From assembly GCA_026770025.1 (NCBI GenBank), contig JAMXDE010000028.1, positions 558,001 to 622,000 of the forward strand: 64,000 bases of DNA, given 5' to 3'. A program made the position numbers and the translations under genes. The notes beneath the pieces are model-generated. The model worked only from the letters and a program-made list of their open reading frames with translations. It had not been told where the DNA came from and made no database searches. Every line of letters begins with the position of its first letter. The first letter of the stretch is position 1. Below are positions 32,251 through 43,309 of the stretch, one piece after another. The stretch is from Craspedostauros australis (taxonomy: Eukaryota; Bacillariophyta; Bacillariophyceae; Mastogloiales; Achnanthaceae).

Positions 32251-32685
32251 GCTCTCAGCTCCGCATGAGAATGTTGGTAGTGCTAGTAGTGCTAGTAGTG
32301 CTCGTGTGTCCTCGAGTTCCTTGTGACAGTGTGAGGTGAGGAAAGAGGGAATCATGAGGTGGTACTGACACCTTGTAGTTCTGGTATGCGTCACCTGAGC
32401 AGTCGAACCCTTCCTGGAGGGTTCACTCCGGAATGTTCTTCAGGTCCGTGATGCTGATGACACTTGGCAAACTCTTATGCGACCTCGGACTCGAATACTC
32501 TCTACCAACAAGTAGTGCTCTATTTGCAATCGCATTTGTTCCGTCCATCTCTCGGAACTCGAGTGGATCGGGAGAGTAGAGTAGAGTAGAGTAGTGTAGC
32601 ATTGATGTGTTGGTAAATTAGATCGTAGATTGCGAGCATCGCTGCTCATCTGCCGATTATCACTACCGTGCATTCTTAACGTGCA
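32251..32685. other. Intergenic region between two minus-strand genes
   Basis: Holds a 9-bp TGCTAGTAG triplication (about 32275-32303) and a GAGTA pentamer run (about 32573-32596). Nothing else is seen. Confidence 0.4.
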
Positions 32686-35600
32686 TCACCTCGACTTCGA
32701 TGATTGCGGCTCCCTGCTCAAGACTTGACGCAGCTTCCTTCGTGCCTTCTCGACGACACGCTCCACAGGCTGCGCCTTGAGATTGTGGATGGTGGCACGG
32801 CGTTGGTTCTTCGTTCGGCGGGCGCGCCGCACCATGGCGACCACATCCCGATTCGAGCAGCCCCATTCCTTGAGCATGCGCTCGCGTTGTCGGCGCGACA
32901 GGAGGAACTCGCGCGTCGATACGTTGACATGAGGGTTGCTCGTCTGCTGGAATCGTCGGTGGTACGATGCGACGATGCTGTCCCACGAGTTGCGCTTCGT
33001 GCCAAAGTTGTGGTAGAAGTCGTCATCCCTGGAGGAGCAATCGTCGCCATAGGTGGATTCGTCTCGTGACAGGCTGCTGCTGTCGGTTTGAGAGTTGTGC
33101 GTCCGCTCACCCACGAGCGGGATGCGTGGGCCTTCGTGCCACTTCCAACAGATGCCAATCGCTGGACCGTCCGAAACAGATGGATGGTCGCTGATGGATC
33201 GATCGTAGAAGCGAACGTCCACGTGCGAGAACATGACACGTCGCGGAGGGGTTAGGATTTCCGGCACTGATATCTTTGCCACCACAGCTGTTGTTGTCAC
33301 GGTCGGTGGCACCGATGCGTCGTCAAGGGCCGTTTCTGGCGCGGTGTCCATACTTGCAGCTATTGCGATTGCCGCGGCCACGATTGCCTCGGCCGGAGTT
33401 GGTTCTATGATCTTGGATGCGACGCGCGACGGAGGTGTTGGTCCAGTTGCCGGTCCAGTTGCTGGTCCAGTTGCTTGGCTCGGCACGATTCCGAGGCAAG
33501 GTTGAGCGCTGCAACTCTCATTGGTTGCAACAGATGGCAGATCGAGCCTTTCAACCGGCTTCACCTGATCTTGGAGTTCGTCGGCATGATTGGGAGTGAC
33601 AGCGTCATCGCTATCAATGGCGTCTGCTGAAGCAGCCTTTGGTTCTTGCGATGCCACAGTCTGTCCCGGTTTGCGGCTCTGTTGGATGGAGATCGAGTCT
33701 TCTGGGCGACAGCATAATGACTTCGATGATTGTGCATCACTCAAAGGCGACGTTGCGTCGTCGTCGTTGATGTTGCTGTTGTTGATGTTGTTGTTGCTCT
33801 GGGTTGGGGCATCATCCGAACTCATCTCAAGCTCGATAGTCTCTTCTCCGTGCACGGAAGGATCCGACTCAGTCTCCTGGTTGCTGTCGGTTCGGTAGGA
33901 TTGCTTGATGCGCAATGGTATGCGATCCTTGCGGTGCACTTGATGATCCGACATGGAGAGTGGGGGTACTGATGGCAGCGAAGTAAGCCTGGGTCGCAGA
34001 TTGAAGGAGGGCGTGGGCAGGGCCTCGATCTTGGCCTTGGGTTCGGTCCGAGGCGACGTGCTGGGCGACGTGATGCGCCTTGGCACCATCGGCAATCGGT
34101 CGAACGTGTGATGACTGTCGATGCGTTCGAGGGCGGCGGGTGGCTGGTTCTCGTGGAACCGATCGTCGAACTTGTCCCAGTTCATGACGACGGATCCGAT
34201 GCTGCTGCCGCCGAAGGAGACGCTGGAGACGGGCGATGGCGGGGGCAGGCTGCGATGTCCGTCTGTGATGGGGGTCATGACGAAGTTGTGCGTTGCTTGT
34301 GGGGCATGCACCGACCCATCGACGCTGCTCCCTCCCGACGCATTGACGTCGCGAGTGCTTTGCACGCTGCCGTCGATGTCGAGACCGACCTTGCTGGTGC
34401 TGTCATCGCAGAATGAGTTGGATCTCCTGGGCTTGATGGGCATCGAGAACTTGAACATGGCCGTGCTCTCGTTGCGTCGGATGTTGCCGTTGTTGCTGCT
34501 GCCGTTGCTGCTGCTGCGACACGGCTGGTGCACGTTGATCATCGATTCGATTGGTTCCATGAACTTGCACTCTTCCACATGTTCACCGGCCTGTCCTTGA
34601 GCAGTTGCTGGAGTTGCGGAAGAAGCGAGGCCGTCGGAGCTCACCTTCCTCTGAGGTTGCTTGAGACTGTGGGGTCTCTGGTGTTTCGAGGCGTGGCTTG
34701 GCCGCCTTGGTTCCGCATCGTTCATGCCATGGAACGGGCGTTGGTCACGATGGGACGGCTCCAGCTCGTTCATGACGCGCTGTTCATCCTGTGGAGTGAA
34801 GTGCAGGCGGAGGTGGACGGAGAGACGGTCCGATAGCTGGTTCAGGACCTGCTTGAAATCAAACGAGTTGTGCGATTTGAAGGATGGATTGATGGTCAAT
34901 CCTGGTCGGGTCGGAAGTGTGCTAGAATCGGTGCGTGTATCAGCTGCGGATGAATGTGGCGACAACGTACTTGTGTCGGTGGATACCAAGGACATGCTGT
35001 GCTTGTCGCGGCAGTTGTGCTTCTGGTATGGTGAGGAGGTGAGGTCGCCGCTGTTCATGCTCACGAAGATGTCCGGAGATGCTCTTTCAGATGCTTCGCA
35101 CATGATGTTGTCAGTGTGGTCTGTGTTGTCAGTGTGGTCAGTGTTGCTCGTGTTGCTCGTATCGGCATCCATTGCCTCACCATCGACTGATCCGTTGGCA
35201 TCGCACGAGGCAGGGTCGCTGGTGGTGTCGGCACCAGGGGATCCTCGCAGATCAGTCGCAACGCCGTCATTGATGTGCTGTGGCCCTGTTGGCCTGTTGG
35301 ATGAGTCGGCGCTGCTGCAGCTGCCCCCACTCATGGCATCGCTGCTGTGTTGGCCATTCAAAGAAGGACTCAACTGCTGCTGCTGCTGCTGCTGCTGTTG
35401 ATGATGCTGATGATCGCCATTCTTCGAGAGCGACGCAGCCCACAAGAAGAGCCTCTCGATGTCCTGGGTGCTGGCCTGCCGCAGCACATGATCGATCTCC
35501 TTGGTGAACGCCTGAATCAGAGAATCCTTTCGTCGGAGCCGCTCCATGCGGGCATCATGCTCGACCTTGCCGCCATGCATGGGCCGCTCCATGACTGGAT

Positions 35601-35718
35601 TGCTCGTGGGAGACCCATGGCTCTCGCCATGCCGTGTCCTGCGACGGATGGGCTGGTGGTTGCATTGCACTGCGTGATTCATCGATTCCAAACTGATATC
35701 AAGCTCGAATCCGATCAT
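32686..35718 (-). CDS. Family gene C: 1010-aa disordered protein with conserved C-terminal domain
   Basis: A single exon from ATG 35718. The N-terminal part has a predicted helical basic segment (MERLRRKDSLIQAFTKEIDH then VLRQASTQDIERLFLWAASL) followed by a poly-Gln run of nine. The middle is Ser/Asp/Pro-rich and includes repeated TGPA and DHTDNT units. From residue 826 the family domain starts: RVMFSHVDVRFYDRSISDHP, GPAIGICWKW, then an insertion of about 65 residues before RRQRERMLKEWGCSNRDVV and NQRRATIHNLKAQPVERVVE. This is the most diverged of the four copies: the Gly before the second half is kept, but the Tyr of GY is Cys. No function is recognised. The LADLYYSHI motif of A and D is absent. 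Confidence 0.82.
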   Translation of the reverse strand: MIGFELDISLESMNHAVQCNHQPIRRRTRHGESHGSPTSNPVMERPMHGGKVEHDARMERLRRKDSLIQAFTKEIDHVLRQASTQDIERLFLWAASLSKNGDHQHHQQQQQQQQQLSPSLNGQHSSDAMSGGSCSSADSSNRPTGPQHINDGVATDLRGSPGADTTSDPASCDANGSVDGEAMDADTSNTSNTDHTDNTDHTDNIMCEASERASPDIFVSMNSGDLTSSPYQKHNCRDKHSMSLVSTDTSTLSPHSSAADTRTDSSTLPTRPGLTINPSFKSHNSFDFKQVLNQLSDRLSVHLRLHFTPQDEQRVMNELEPSHRDQRPFHGMNDAEPRRPSHASKHQRPHSLKQPQRKVSSDGLASSATPATAQGQAGEHVEECKFMEPIESMINVHQPCRSSSNGSSNNGNIRRNESTAMFKFSMPIKPRRSNSFCDDSTSKVGLDIDGSVQSTRDVNASGGSSVDGSVHAPQATHNFVMTPITDGHRSLPPPSPVSSVSFGGSSIGSVVMNWDKFDDRFHENQPPAALERIDSHHTFDRLPMVPRRITSPSTSPRTEPKAKIEALPTPSFNLRPRLTSLPSVPPLSMSDHQVHRKDRIPLRIKQSYRTDSNQETESDPSVHGEETIELEMSSDDAPTQSNNNINNSNINDDDATSPLSDAQSSKSLCCRPEDSISIQQSRKPGQTVASQEPKAASADAIDSDDAVTPNHADELQDQVKPVERLDLPSVATNESCSAQPCLGIVPSQATGPATGPATGPTPPSRVASKIIEPTPAEAIVAAAIAIAASMDTAPETALDDASVPPTVTTTAVVAKISVPEILTPPRRVMFSHVDVRFYDRSISDHPSVSDGPAIGICWKWHEGPRIPLVGERTHNSQTDSSSLSRDESTYGDDCSSRDDDFYHNFGTKRNSWDSIVASYHRRFQQTSNPHVNVSTREFLLSRRQRERMLKEWGCSNRDVVAMVRRARRTKNQRRATIHNLKAQPVERVVEKARRKLRQVLSREPQSSKSR

Positions 35719-38700
35719 GCTTGGGCAATGCCGTCTTCTCCTTCCAGTCCTTGGATTTGTTGCGCTTGTTGTTGTGCTTGTTGCAGCCGTTGTTGTGGCG
35801 ATTGCAGCACGAGCTACTCGTGCTGGATGAAGATGGCGACTGCCTCGACGATTTGCTTAATGCTCGTGATCGTATCCTCTTTCATGTGTTTGGGAAGTGT
35901 GGATCAGTGTGGGTCAGTGTGGATCAGTGCGGCTAAGTATGGGCGGAGGCGGAGCTGAGTGGATGGAGGCCACGTGCTTCGCAAGCACGTTGTTGAGCAC
36001 GAAGATATGTGAAATTGTGCTCATGACAGCATCAAAAGAAGCTGTTTGGGTGTGGGAGGTTACGCGACTGCGAAGGGAGGCAGAGTTGGTGCGCCACTCA
36101 CCAGAGGGAGGTGGATTTAACGTCGTTGCTGCCCAAGCGATGTTGTTCCCTTTTTGGGTTGCTTCTTTCCTTCTTTGGATTCTTTTCGCACCATACTTCC
36201 CTCGGGCTTTGTGAAGTGTTGCCGGACAGGTGTGCGCTGTGGCACTGCTTGTACCTCACCATTCCGCAACGCGTTTTTTGTTGGTCTTCCTCTCGGTGAA
36301 GCGGCGGATTTAACGCGGCTATTCCACACAGCGGCATTCAGCTACGCACATCGTTCTCCAACACAAGGGGAAGTATGATCGAAATGATTTGTCCCTTCCG
36401 CACATCACGCAGCGCTTCCCAAACGGTCCGCGGACTTTGCGCTAATTCATGACTTGTGACATTTGGCCTATGGCCTAAGTGAACCAACTATCACAGGTTT
36501 AGAGTTTCTGGGGACATTTCCACCAAGGAAGGGGGTCATCAATGTGCCCGCCACAGCAACACGGTTCCGCAGGTTGCTTCCCACTCACATTTTGGAATCA
36601 CCGCCACCACAAGAACAACGAACGCGCGCGGTAACAGTTGTGAGAGAGCCATGAACCATGGGCGCTCGAAAGTGCACAAAGCAACCAGCGGCTACCAGTG
36701 TCCTGAACTGTCGATGGTACGCTCCGAGTCACGTGCACACGCGGAGTAGTCGCGAGGGCATCAAGGTGAGGATCCACAATTGAGCAGATCAATGGTACGT
36801 GTTCTTGCTAGTGCCGTCGCTGTCCAGTGTGCTTTGCGTGTCCTCCCTTGGCTTCTCGGAAGCTTTCGAGCGATCTATCGCGTTTTACTGCTGCATTATA
36901 TTCTATTGTACATCTGATAATCGCTCACAAAGCATTCTCACTCCCGAAGTGCTCCATCTCCAGTGTAGCACAAGAACGGTCGTGTCTGGCAGAGCATGAA
37001 CAGCCTCGCAAGACCTCCGCACACATCTTCATACTGAAGGGAGTCGCTGGGACATAATCCCCCCGGCCGACGCAACTGTTTCTGATCAAACGGCGCTTCG
37101 GAAGAAACCAAAGCAGAAGCGATCACAAGAAGTCAGGGGGGACGGACCACGCGCTCAGAGTCGAAGTTCTGGTGGATGCACGAAGCCAAGGACCGGAGGA
37201 CGTCGATGGGGACACCAGCGAGCGACAAATGGAAATGCAACGCCGATCTCGACCATAATTCCCACAGTTTGTTGGCTGGGCCAAAGGAGTCGATGGCACC
37301 ACCTTAACAAGGCATAGTGTTGCACTCTATTTCTCCAAGAGAGAAATTTGCTTCCCCGCTCATCCATCAACAAAGTAGCCCATCGAAAGAACTTGCGGCT
37401 CCCCCACACATGAAGTGGCATGTCATGTTCGCCTCGCTGCAAAGGCCCTCGCATCCCCGAAGTTCCTGCTCTTTCCGCAAACCCAGACATTCATCATCTT
37501 GATGCATCTTGGAGCATTTTGAAGCATCTTGATGGCTCGTACGCGCCATGAATCTGCCGTCCCAGCCAAACCATCATGAGCGTGTGTGGATGCGCGTCTT
37601 CTGTTTCACTCTCATCGTGGGGGCTGACCAATCAAGAATGGAACACGACCTGCTCCCATGCGGCTTGAGCACGGTGCGATTTCGGGCAAACGGGCGCGTT
37701 CTGAGCCTCATCGAGAGGGGACAGAGCAGCCTGCTGGCATATATTGTAACTCGTAATCCACCCTTGTTCGTTTGATCCATGGTCAATCCGTCCGCGGTTG
37801 TGGCATCCCGTACGTCTCGCGTTGACGTGTCCGAGGACTTAATCCATGGACTCTTGGACCTGCGATCATCATTTTGGGAGTATTTGTACACAGGTATCGC
37901 AAGCACGTACTATCCACGAATACCCACGACCATGGCGACCATCAAGAGCAACAACTGAAATATGTGAGAGTGGGACTAGGAGCACCACTGATCGAGACTA
38001 ATTGAAAGTCCTGCTTTCCGATGATCATGTGTGGCGAAAAGTGCGGATGCCACAGGCCAGGCTACATCTTGTGTTGCCTTGCATATTGTCTTCGTATTAT
38101 CCTGCACCATCTAGATCCAGTCTTTCATGCAAATCGGTGGATAAGCGCAAAATCGCCAACTTATTTTCTGCCCTTGCTTTCTGCGCGGCTTCAATCTTAC
38201 TACACTTGGAGTCGTCCCTTTCATGGCTCCGAGGACGACCGTCGAACAGCAACTCGAGGCTGGTCTTGTTTCGAACAAGAGGCACAGTGATCGCAGATAG
38301 AAGTGTCCAACGGGTGATCGGAGAACACTTCAAGAATGCACGCACCTGTGCCAGTATTGTTGATGCTGCATGCAGTGAAAGTGTACATGTAGCGGGAGGT
38401 GGCCTCGTCACAGTGTAGCCAACACTGTACGATCCACCATGATGGGAGTGTTTGTGCAGAAGGGTATTTCCAGCCTGTCGTGGTTGTGCTCGCACCAGCC
38501 ATGGGTGGTTGATCACAACTTCTCGCACGAGGCAAGCGCGCTCACCAGCAAATGACATTGGCATCCCAACGCAGAACTGACACTGACCTGACGCTGACAC
38601 GACGCCAAAAGGGCAAGCCACGGATAGGTGAGTGATGAGCAGGCGAGCTGCGAGAACCAGTCCACCAACATTGCCACGGCTCTGAAGATTCAACCTTGAA

Positions 38701-39760
38701 TCAAAATGTGAGCACAAAAGCCGGAAGCGAAAAGAGAAACAGGCTCTGGGGTTCTGGTGACACTCACAACAGCGATTCGCCAACACAAATCCTCACATCG
38801 CCACACAAAAGGAGAAACCTGAACGTACTACCTGTGCCGGTTAACCACACGCGCGACTGAGTGCCGCACCAAGAAACCACGGACTGTGGACCAGAAGCAC
38901 GGAAGGTCACACCTAAATGACATCGCAAAACACCTTCGATCGATTCGGACATCTTTGGCGGAGGTAACAAGTGCCCACGCTAACTCATTGGGTCACTTCC
39001 ACGACCAATGCGAACGTGTTGTACACTGATAAGCGAGGTTGTGCTTTGTCCGAGTGACGCACGTTCTTCCGTTTTCGGACACACGAACACGACTCACACA
39101 TCGTGTTCGTCTTTGTGAAGCGGATCAGCAGTCACGATCACGTTCGGATTCCCGGATGAATCACGAAGACACAAACTGCCACCAATCAAGGACACGGAGG
39201 AAACAGTTGCGCGTGTGGCCTGTTCGTTCTGTCGAGCAGCGGATGACTCAGACGACTTGATGAATCACATCGCCATTTGTATGTGCCAAGACGTTAATAT
39301 TGTGATCCGGTGTAACGGTTGATCAGGTGGAACGTTGTACCCTCGTGATTTTCTGCGATGTTTGAACTTGAATCCCAAACCGCTCGCTCAAACAAACCAC
39401 ATCGACTGATCACGTGAATCGAAGTACGCGTACAGGCACGAGTAACCAGATGAACAAAGCACATGAACACGCGAACGGGGCGATGCTCATCCCACACAAC
39501 AAGTTGGTGACGACGCTCCGCTTGACACCTGTTTGAACCAAATCCAAAGAGACAACATCGCCTGACACAGCATCCATCCGTGCACAAAGGTACGACAGCG
39601 ACAGCGACAACACCAAGTACAACTGCAACTTCTCCACAGTGCGCAAAGGAACCGCGGACTATCACAAAGCACAAGACACAAGGAAAGAACAAACACCAGA
39701 AGCACCGCTACCAACAGCAACAACAGCAACAGCAACAACATCATCAAGCAACAGGCAAAG
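35719..39760. other. 4-kb gene-poor divergent region between genes C and E
   Basis: It should hold the promoters of genes C (-) and E (+). A four-copy 10-bp repeat lies at 35897-35936. Frames such as 38097-38786 (-) begin with GTG and have no conserved motif. No RNA gene or transposon signature was recognised. The last 200 bases before gene E are CAA/CAG-rich and probably its 5' UTR. Confidence 0.4.
35897..35936. repeat. 10-bp tandem repeat upstream of gene C
   Basis: Four copies of GTGTGGATCA-like units about 180 bases upstream of the gene C start. Confidence 0.85.
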
Positions 39761-40274
39761 ATGGGACAAGCAATCTCGAACTGCATGGAGGATGACATCA
39801 CCAGAGCCAAGTCTGGTGCCTTCTTGGGCTTGTCCGAACGCACGGACCTGCCAACTGAACAGGAAGATGAGAGCCATCTGAGCCGTAACCGGCTGCACCG
39901 CAAATCGTCGAGGGCCCTCAGCTACGAGGACTTCGTGGCGCTGAACCATCTTGAGGGCAAGTTCGACCTGATCGAGGCGACGCCTTCGTTCGGCACCGAG
40001 GGCACTGAGGATCTCTCACACCATGATTCTTGGGATGATGACGCTTCTCACGCTGGCTTCATATCATCGCCACGGAAGGCTGTTGCCACCACCATCACCA
40101 CGACGACGGCGACGACGAGCCCGTCTTCGTCTCCCATCAGCGCTTCCATGTATGCGGATGGTCAGTCGATGAAGTCGCGGTCCGCCATCTTGGTTGTCAA
40201 CGCCGTCACACTGAAGAGCACATCAGCAGCAGCAATGCCAACGACCACAACAACTTCCATTGCACCAACTCGCA

Positions 40275-40305
<31 letters not shown>

Positions 40306-40474
40306 GAATAGACGAAAGCACAAGCGCAAGACTTACCAAAAACGAAAGGGACAGACGCAGGCCAAGGCAGCCACTCAGGCAACCACTCAGGCAGCCGCTG
40401 CGCCAAAGTCGTCATGCAACAAGAAGCGACGCAACGGCAAACGCACGAAGAAGCACAAGGCCAGAGCCATGTAA
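39761..40474 (+). CDS. Family gene E: short protein with N-myristoylation signal
   Basis: A 237-aa protein from ATG 39761. It starts MGQAISNC: Gly2 and Ser6 fit the N-myristoylation consensus, and Cys8 is a possible palmitoylation site, so attachment to a membrane is likely. Residues 49-68 (SSRALSYEDFVALNHLEGKF) resemble SRSFSSFDYQSFAAISLEG of gene A: both have Y-x-x-F-x-A, a hydrophobic position and L-E-G. The rest is Thr/Ser-rich, then a Ser/Asn tract and a very basic C-terminus (NKKRRNGKRTKKHKARAM). The C-terminal family domain of A-D is absent, so this may be a truncated or specialised relative. It is convergent with gene D. The relation to gene A rests on one short motif and needs testing. 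Confidence 0.7.
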
Positions 40475-41056
40475 TGCCCAATCAAGGCCAGCGGATATCA
40501 ATCGCAGCATCGTACTTGCTCATGATGGAAGCACGCCATGGAGCATCGCAGCGCCGCCTCGCAAGCTTACTCTGCACAATCCCACATGATCAGACCCTTC
40601 TGTTGGCTTTTGAAGAGCATCAGAAAGTTGTATCCAGATCATTCGTTCCGTTATCAAGGAAAGGATTGCCGCCGATCCCAAATGAGAATGAGTGGAAGTA
40701 GTGCAACACTCTCTGGAGAGGTAGAGAGAGAGAGTGCTATTATCGTAGGTCGTACACTATTTAGTCTAACCACACAACCATCCAACTCCGGGGAGTCCCA
40801 CCACCCTTCCGTGTCAGCATTGCAGTTGCGTATCTTTTGTTTTGTGTTCTTGGGCAACATGCACAACGGCAAGTACTGCATGATAAGGCACAATGTACGA
40901 TCTATAATTCGTATAATATGTTCGGAGTTCGTTCTATTCCTATTGTGGGTACTCTCCTCTTGTTTACACTTAGAATACATTCAATCATCTATCGTGTAAT
41001 CCTCGCTTACTCATTCGTATCGATTACATACAGTCGATGCTTCGACCAGAGCCTGA
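40475..41056. other. Convergent intergenic region between genes E and D
   Basis: Shared 3' flanks. A short GA-rich inverted repeat (CACTCTCT...AGAGAGTG, about 40709-40736) could fold into a hairpin; its role is unknown. Confidence 0.4.
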
Positions 41057-43309
41057 TCACGCGTCTGCGTTCGACTTGATCAACCTCTTGCGTGTCGCGA
41101 ACTTGAGGACGGATCGGATGCGTTGCTTGACGTTTTCAATCGCCTCTTCCATCGGTGCCGCGTTGAGGTTCTGGATGGTCTGCTTGCGACGGTTCTGCAG
41201 GCGCAGCTTGCGCCGGATGGCGTCCGCGACCTCCATGGGATCGTATCCCAGCTCCATCACGAGCATCGTGCGCTCCTCGCGCGGCATGATCATCTCAGAC
41301 GGTTTGCGCGGAACCGGTTTGCGGCGCTCCCAGTCGTCGACCGTGAAGTCGCCGGCGCGCCTGTACTTCCAACCAATGCCGATGCTGGGACCGGAATAGC
41401 AGGATGGATTGTCAGAGAGGATGCGTCGGTAATGCCGGATGGTGACATCGCCGAAGCTCACGCGCTTCTTGGGGGCAGCAGCACGTGGCGACGTTCGGTG
41501 CGAGGACAGGGTGGCGATGGTGGTGCGAGTGGCGGTGCTTTGTGGCTTGAAAGGATCCTGCACCTCCTTCAGGCTGCCTCTCCGCGTGCTGGGGCGGACC
41601 ACAGCATCATGGCTTGGGCTGGTGGGGACGGGATGGTCGAGCTGGTACTCCTCCACATCCGTCAATGGCTCGAATGCGTCAGTGAGGGATGACATGCCGG
41701 TCGCCACAGAGTCGTCGTCGTCGTCATCGTCGTTGGTGTGGTTGTTGTTGCTGTTTGAAGCATCCTGGGAGTAGGTTGAGGCGCTCGTTGCGCCAGCTCT
41801 GCGATGGCTGTGGCACATCGTATTGTGCTTGTCCTTGATGCCGTCGATGGCAAGGCAATCCATGGGGTGGGGTTCGAAGGACTCGTTCGATGGCTTTGAG
41901 GACATCGTCTCGTTGCTGGATAGTTTGGATGTGCCAGAGTGCGTCGCTTCGAAGATCTCCTCCCAGGCTTCCTCCGGGATGTGCTTGAGAAGATGGTTTG
42001 GGACGCTGCTCATGACATGGGCTCGAACTTCGCTGAGGCGCATTCCTTCCTGTGTTTGTGTGGCACAAAAATCGGTGCTTCGCATCAGGCCGTCGCCGCT
42101 GTTGTCCAGCATCGCAGTATGGTGAGAAGAGGTCCCGATGGCGGATGGATGAATGTCCTTGGCGCTCCCAAAGATCAGGGCCTCCAAGTCCAGCTCGGCA
42201 AAGGAGCACAGGTCCATATTATCCATGTCATCCTGTTCTTCCGTTGCGGTATCCTGCACTGTGGACGGATTGCCAACGACGCAAGGTTCCAAGGTGTCCT
42301 CGTGATGGTCGGAATTGTCGAGGTGGAATGATTCGGATGGATCTTCACCGGCGATGTGGGAGTAGTAGAGATCCGCCAGCGCGTTCGGGCTCATGTTGTG
42401 GTCATATGATACTTGGGTGAAGCTGTGGTGCGATGAATGGCTCGATTCGGTTTGCATGTCGGAAGCAGCAACATATCGCGAACTGCGTGGTTTGCCATGA
42501 GTGCTTGCCCTCTTGAGGGAGGCCTTCTTGATCTTGTCCTTGCTGTGGTCCTTGTTCCTGACTCTACCTTTACCATTACCTTTGCTGTTGCTCCCCTTGC
42601 TATGGTTGCTGCTGGTACTGTCCTTGCCGTTGCTATCACGACGGCGTCTGCTTGACGACTGTCTGTGGAGCTTCGTGGCCTTGCTCATGCTGTTGCGCTT
42701 GGCTTGCCGAGAAGGAGAGAGAAGGAGACGATCTTCTGACATCCTGGAGTTCTGCTGATGCATCCCAGCCTTGAGGTTGCTGTTGCTGGTGTTCCTGTGA
42801 GTGATGTCGCTGGCAGCAGCTTTGGATGGCATGCTTGGCTTGGTGTGCGAGCCTGAAGCTGTGCCCTCGCGTCCGACATCCGCAACAGCGTCGATGACGA
42901 TGCCGCCAAAGGAACTGATCACTTCATCTGTGATGACGCCGAGCAAGGCGCTCTGATACTGGCTCCTGTTTGGACTTGAGGTGGAGGGAGGAGGTGGTTG
43001 CGGCTTGTGGGCAGTACCAGAGGGTGCATGTGGGCTGGTGCTGTGGTTGTGGTGATGGACTGGGCTCTGCTTGGGCTCTGCCTTTTGTGGAGGGCGCGAA
43101 GCACCAGCTGGCTTCATGAGGAGCTCGCCACTTTCTTCGTACGAAGATGAGCTGTACGATTCGCAAGGGATCAGGTGTGGTGGTTGCGGATCACGGTGGT
43201 ATGCCTTTAATGTTGTCAACATGGCGGTGAGATGTGAGTGTGAAGGGATCTGTTTCGGCCGAGGGTGGATGGGGGAATGCGAATCGCAATACGAATGTCC
43301 AGTTGGCAT
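41057..43309 (-). CDS. Family gene D: 750-aa protein with conserved C-terminal domain
   Basis: A single exon. ATG at 43309 opens the frame; the next ATG (43222, residue 30) is an alternative start. Conserved islands: LADLYYSHIAGEDPS at 311-325, nearly identical to gene A; VRAHVMSSVPNHLLKHIPEE then AWEEIFEA at 428-455, matching A and B; and the family domain from 614: RVSFGDVTIRHYRRILSDNP, GPSIGIGWKY, FTVDDWERRKP, REERTMLVMELGYDPMEV, NRRKQTIQNLNAAPMEEAIE. Between them are basic Ser/Lys/Asn-rich stretches (about 200-280). It is the most compact member and gives the clearest view of the three shared modules. No catalytic residues are recognised. Confidence 0.85.
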   Translation of the reverse strand: MPTGHSYCDSHSPIHPRPKQIPSHSHLTAMLTTLKAYHRDPQPPHLIPCESYSSSSYEESGELLMKPAGASRPPQKAEPKQSPVHHHNHSTSPHAPSGTAHKPQPPPPSTSSPNRSQYQSALLGVITDEVISSFGGIVIDAVADVGREGTASGSHTKPSMPSKAAASDITHRNTSNSNLKAGMHQQNSRMSEDRLLLSPSRQAKRNSMSKATKLHRQSSSRRRRDSNGKDSTSSNHSKGSNSKGNGKGRVRNKDHSKDKIKKASLKRASTHGKPRSSRYVAASDMQTESSHSSHHSFTQVSYDHNMSPNALADLYYSHIAGEDPSESFHLDNSDHHEDTLEPCVVGNPSTVQDTATEEQDDMDNMDLCSFAELDLEALIFGSAKDIHPSAIGTSSHHTAMLDNSGDGLMRSTDFCATQTQEGMRLSEVRAHVMSSVPNHLLKHIPEEAWEEIFEATHSGTSKLSSNETMSSKPSNESFEPHPMDCLAIDGIKDKHNTMCHSHRRAGATSASTYSQDASNSNNNHTNDDDDDDDSVATGMSSLTDAFEPLTDVEEYQLDHPVPTSPSHDAVVRPSTRRGSLKEVQDPFKPQSTATRTTIATLSSHRTSPRAAAPKKRVSFGDVTIRHYRRILSDNPSCYSGPSIGIGWKYRRAGDFTVDDWERRKPVPRKPSEMIMPREERTMLVMELGYDPMEVADAIRRKLRLQNRRKQTIQNLNAAPMEEAIENVKQRIRSVLKFATRKRLIKSNADA

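Noticed and set aside
38097..38786. 229-codon minus-strand frame
   Set aside because: GTG start, no motif, in a region with several competing frames.
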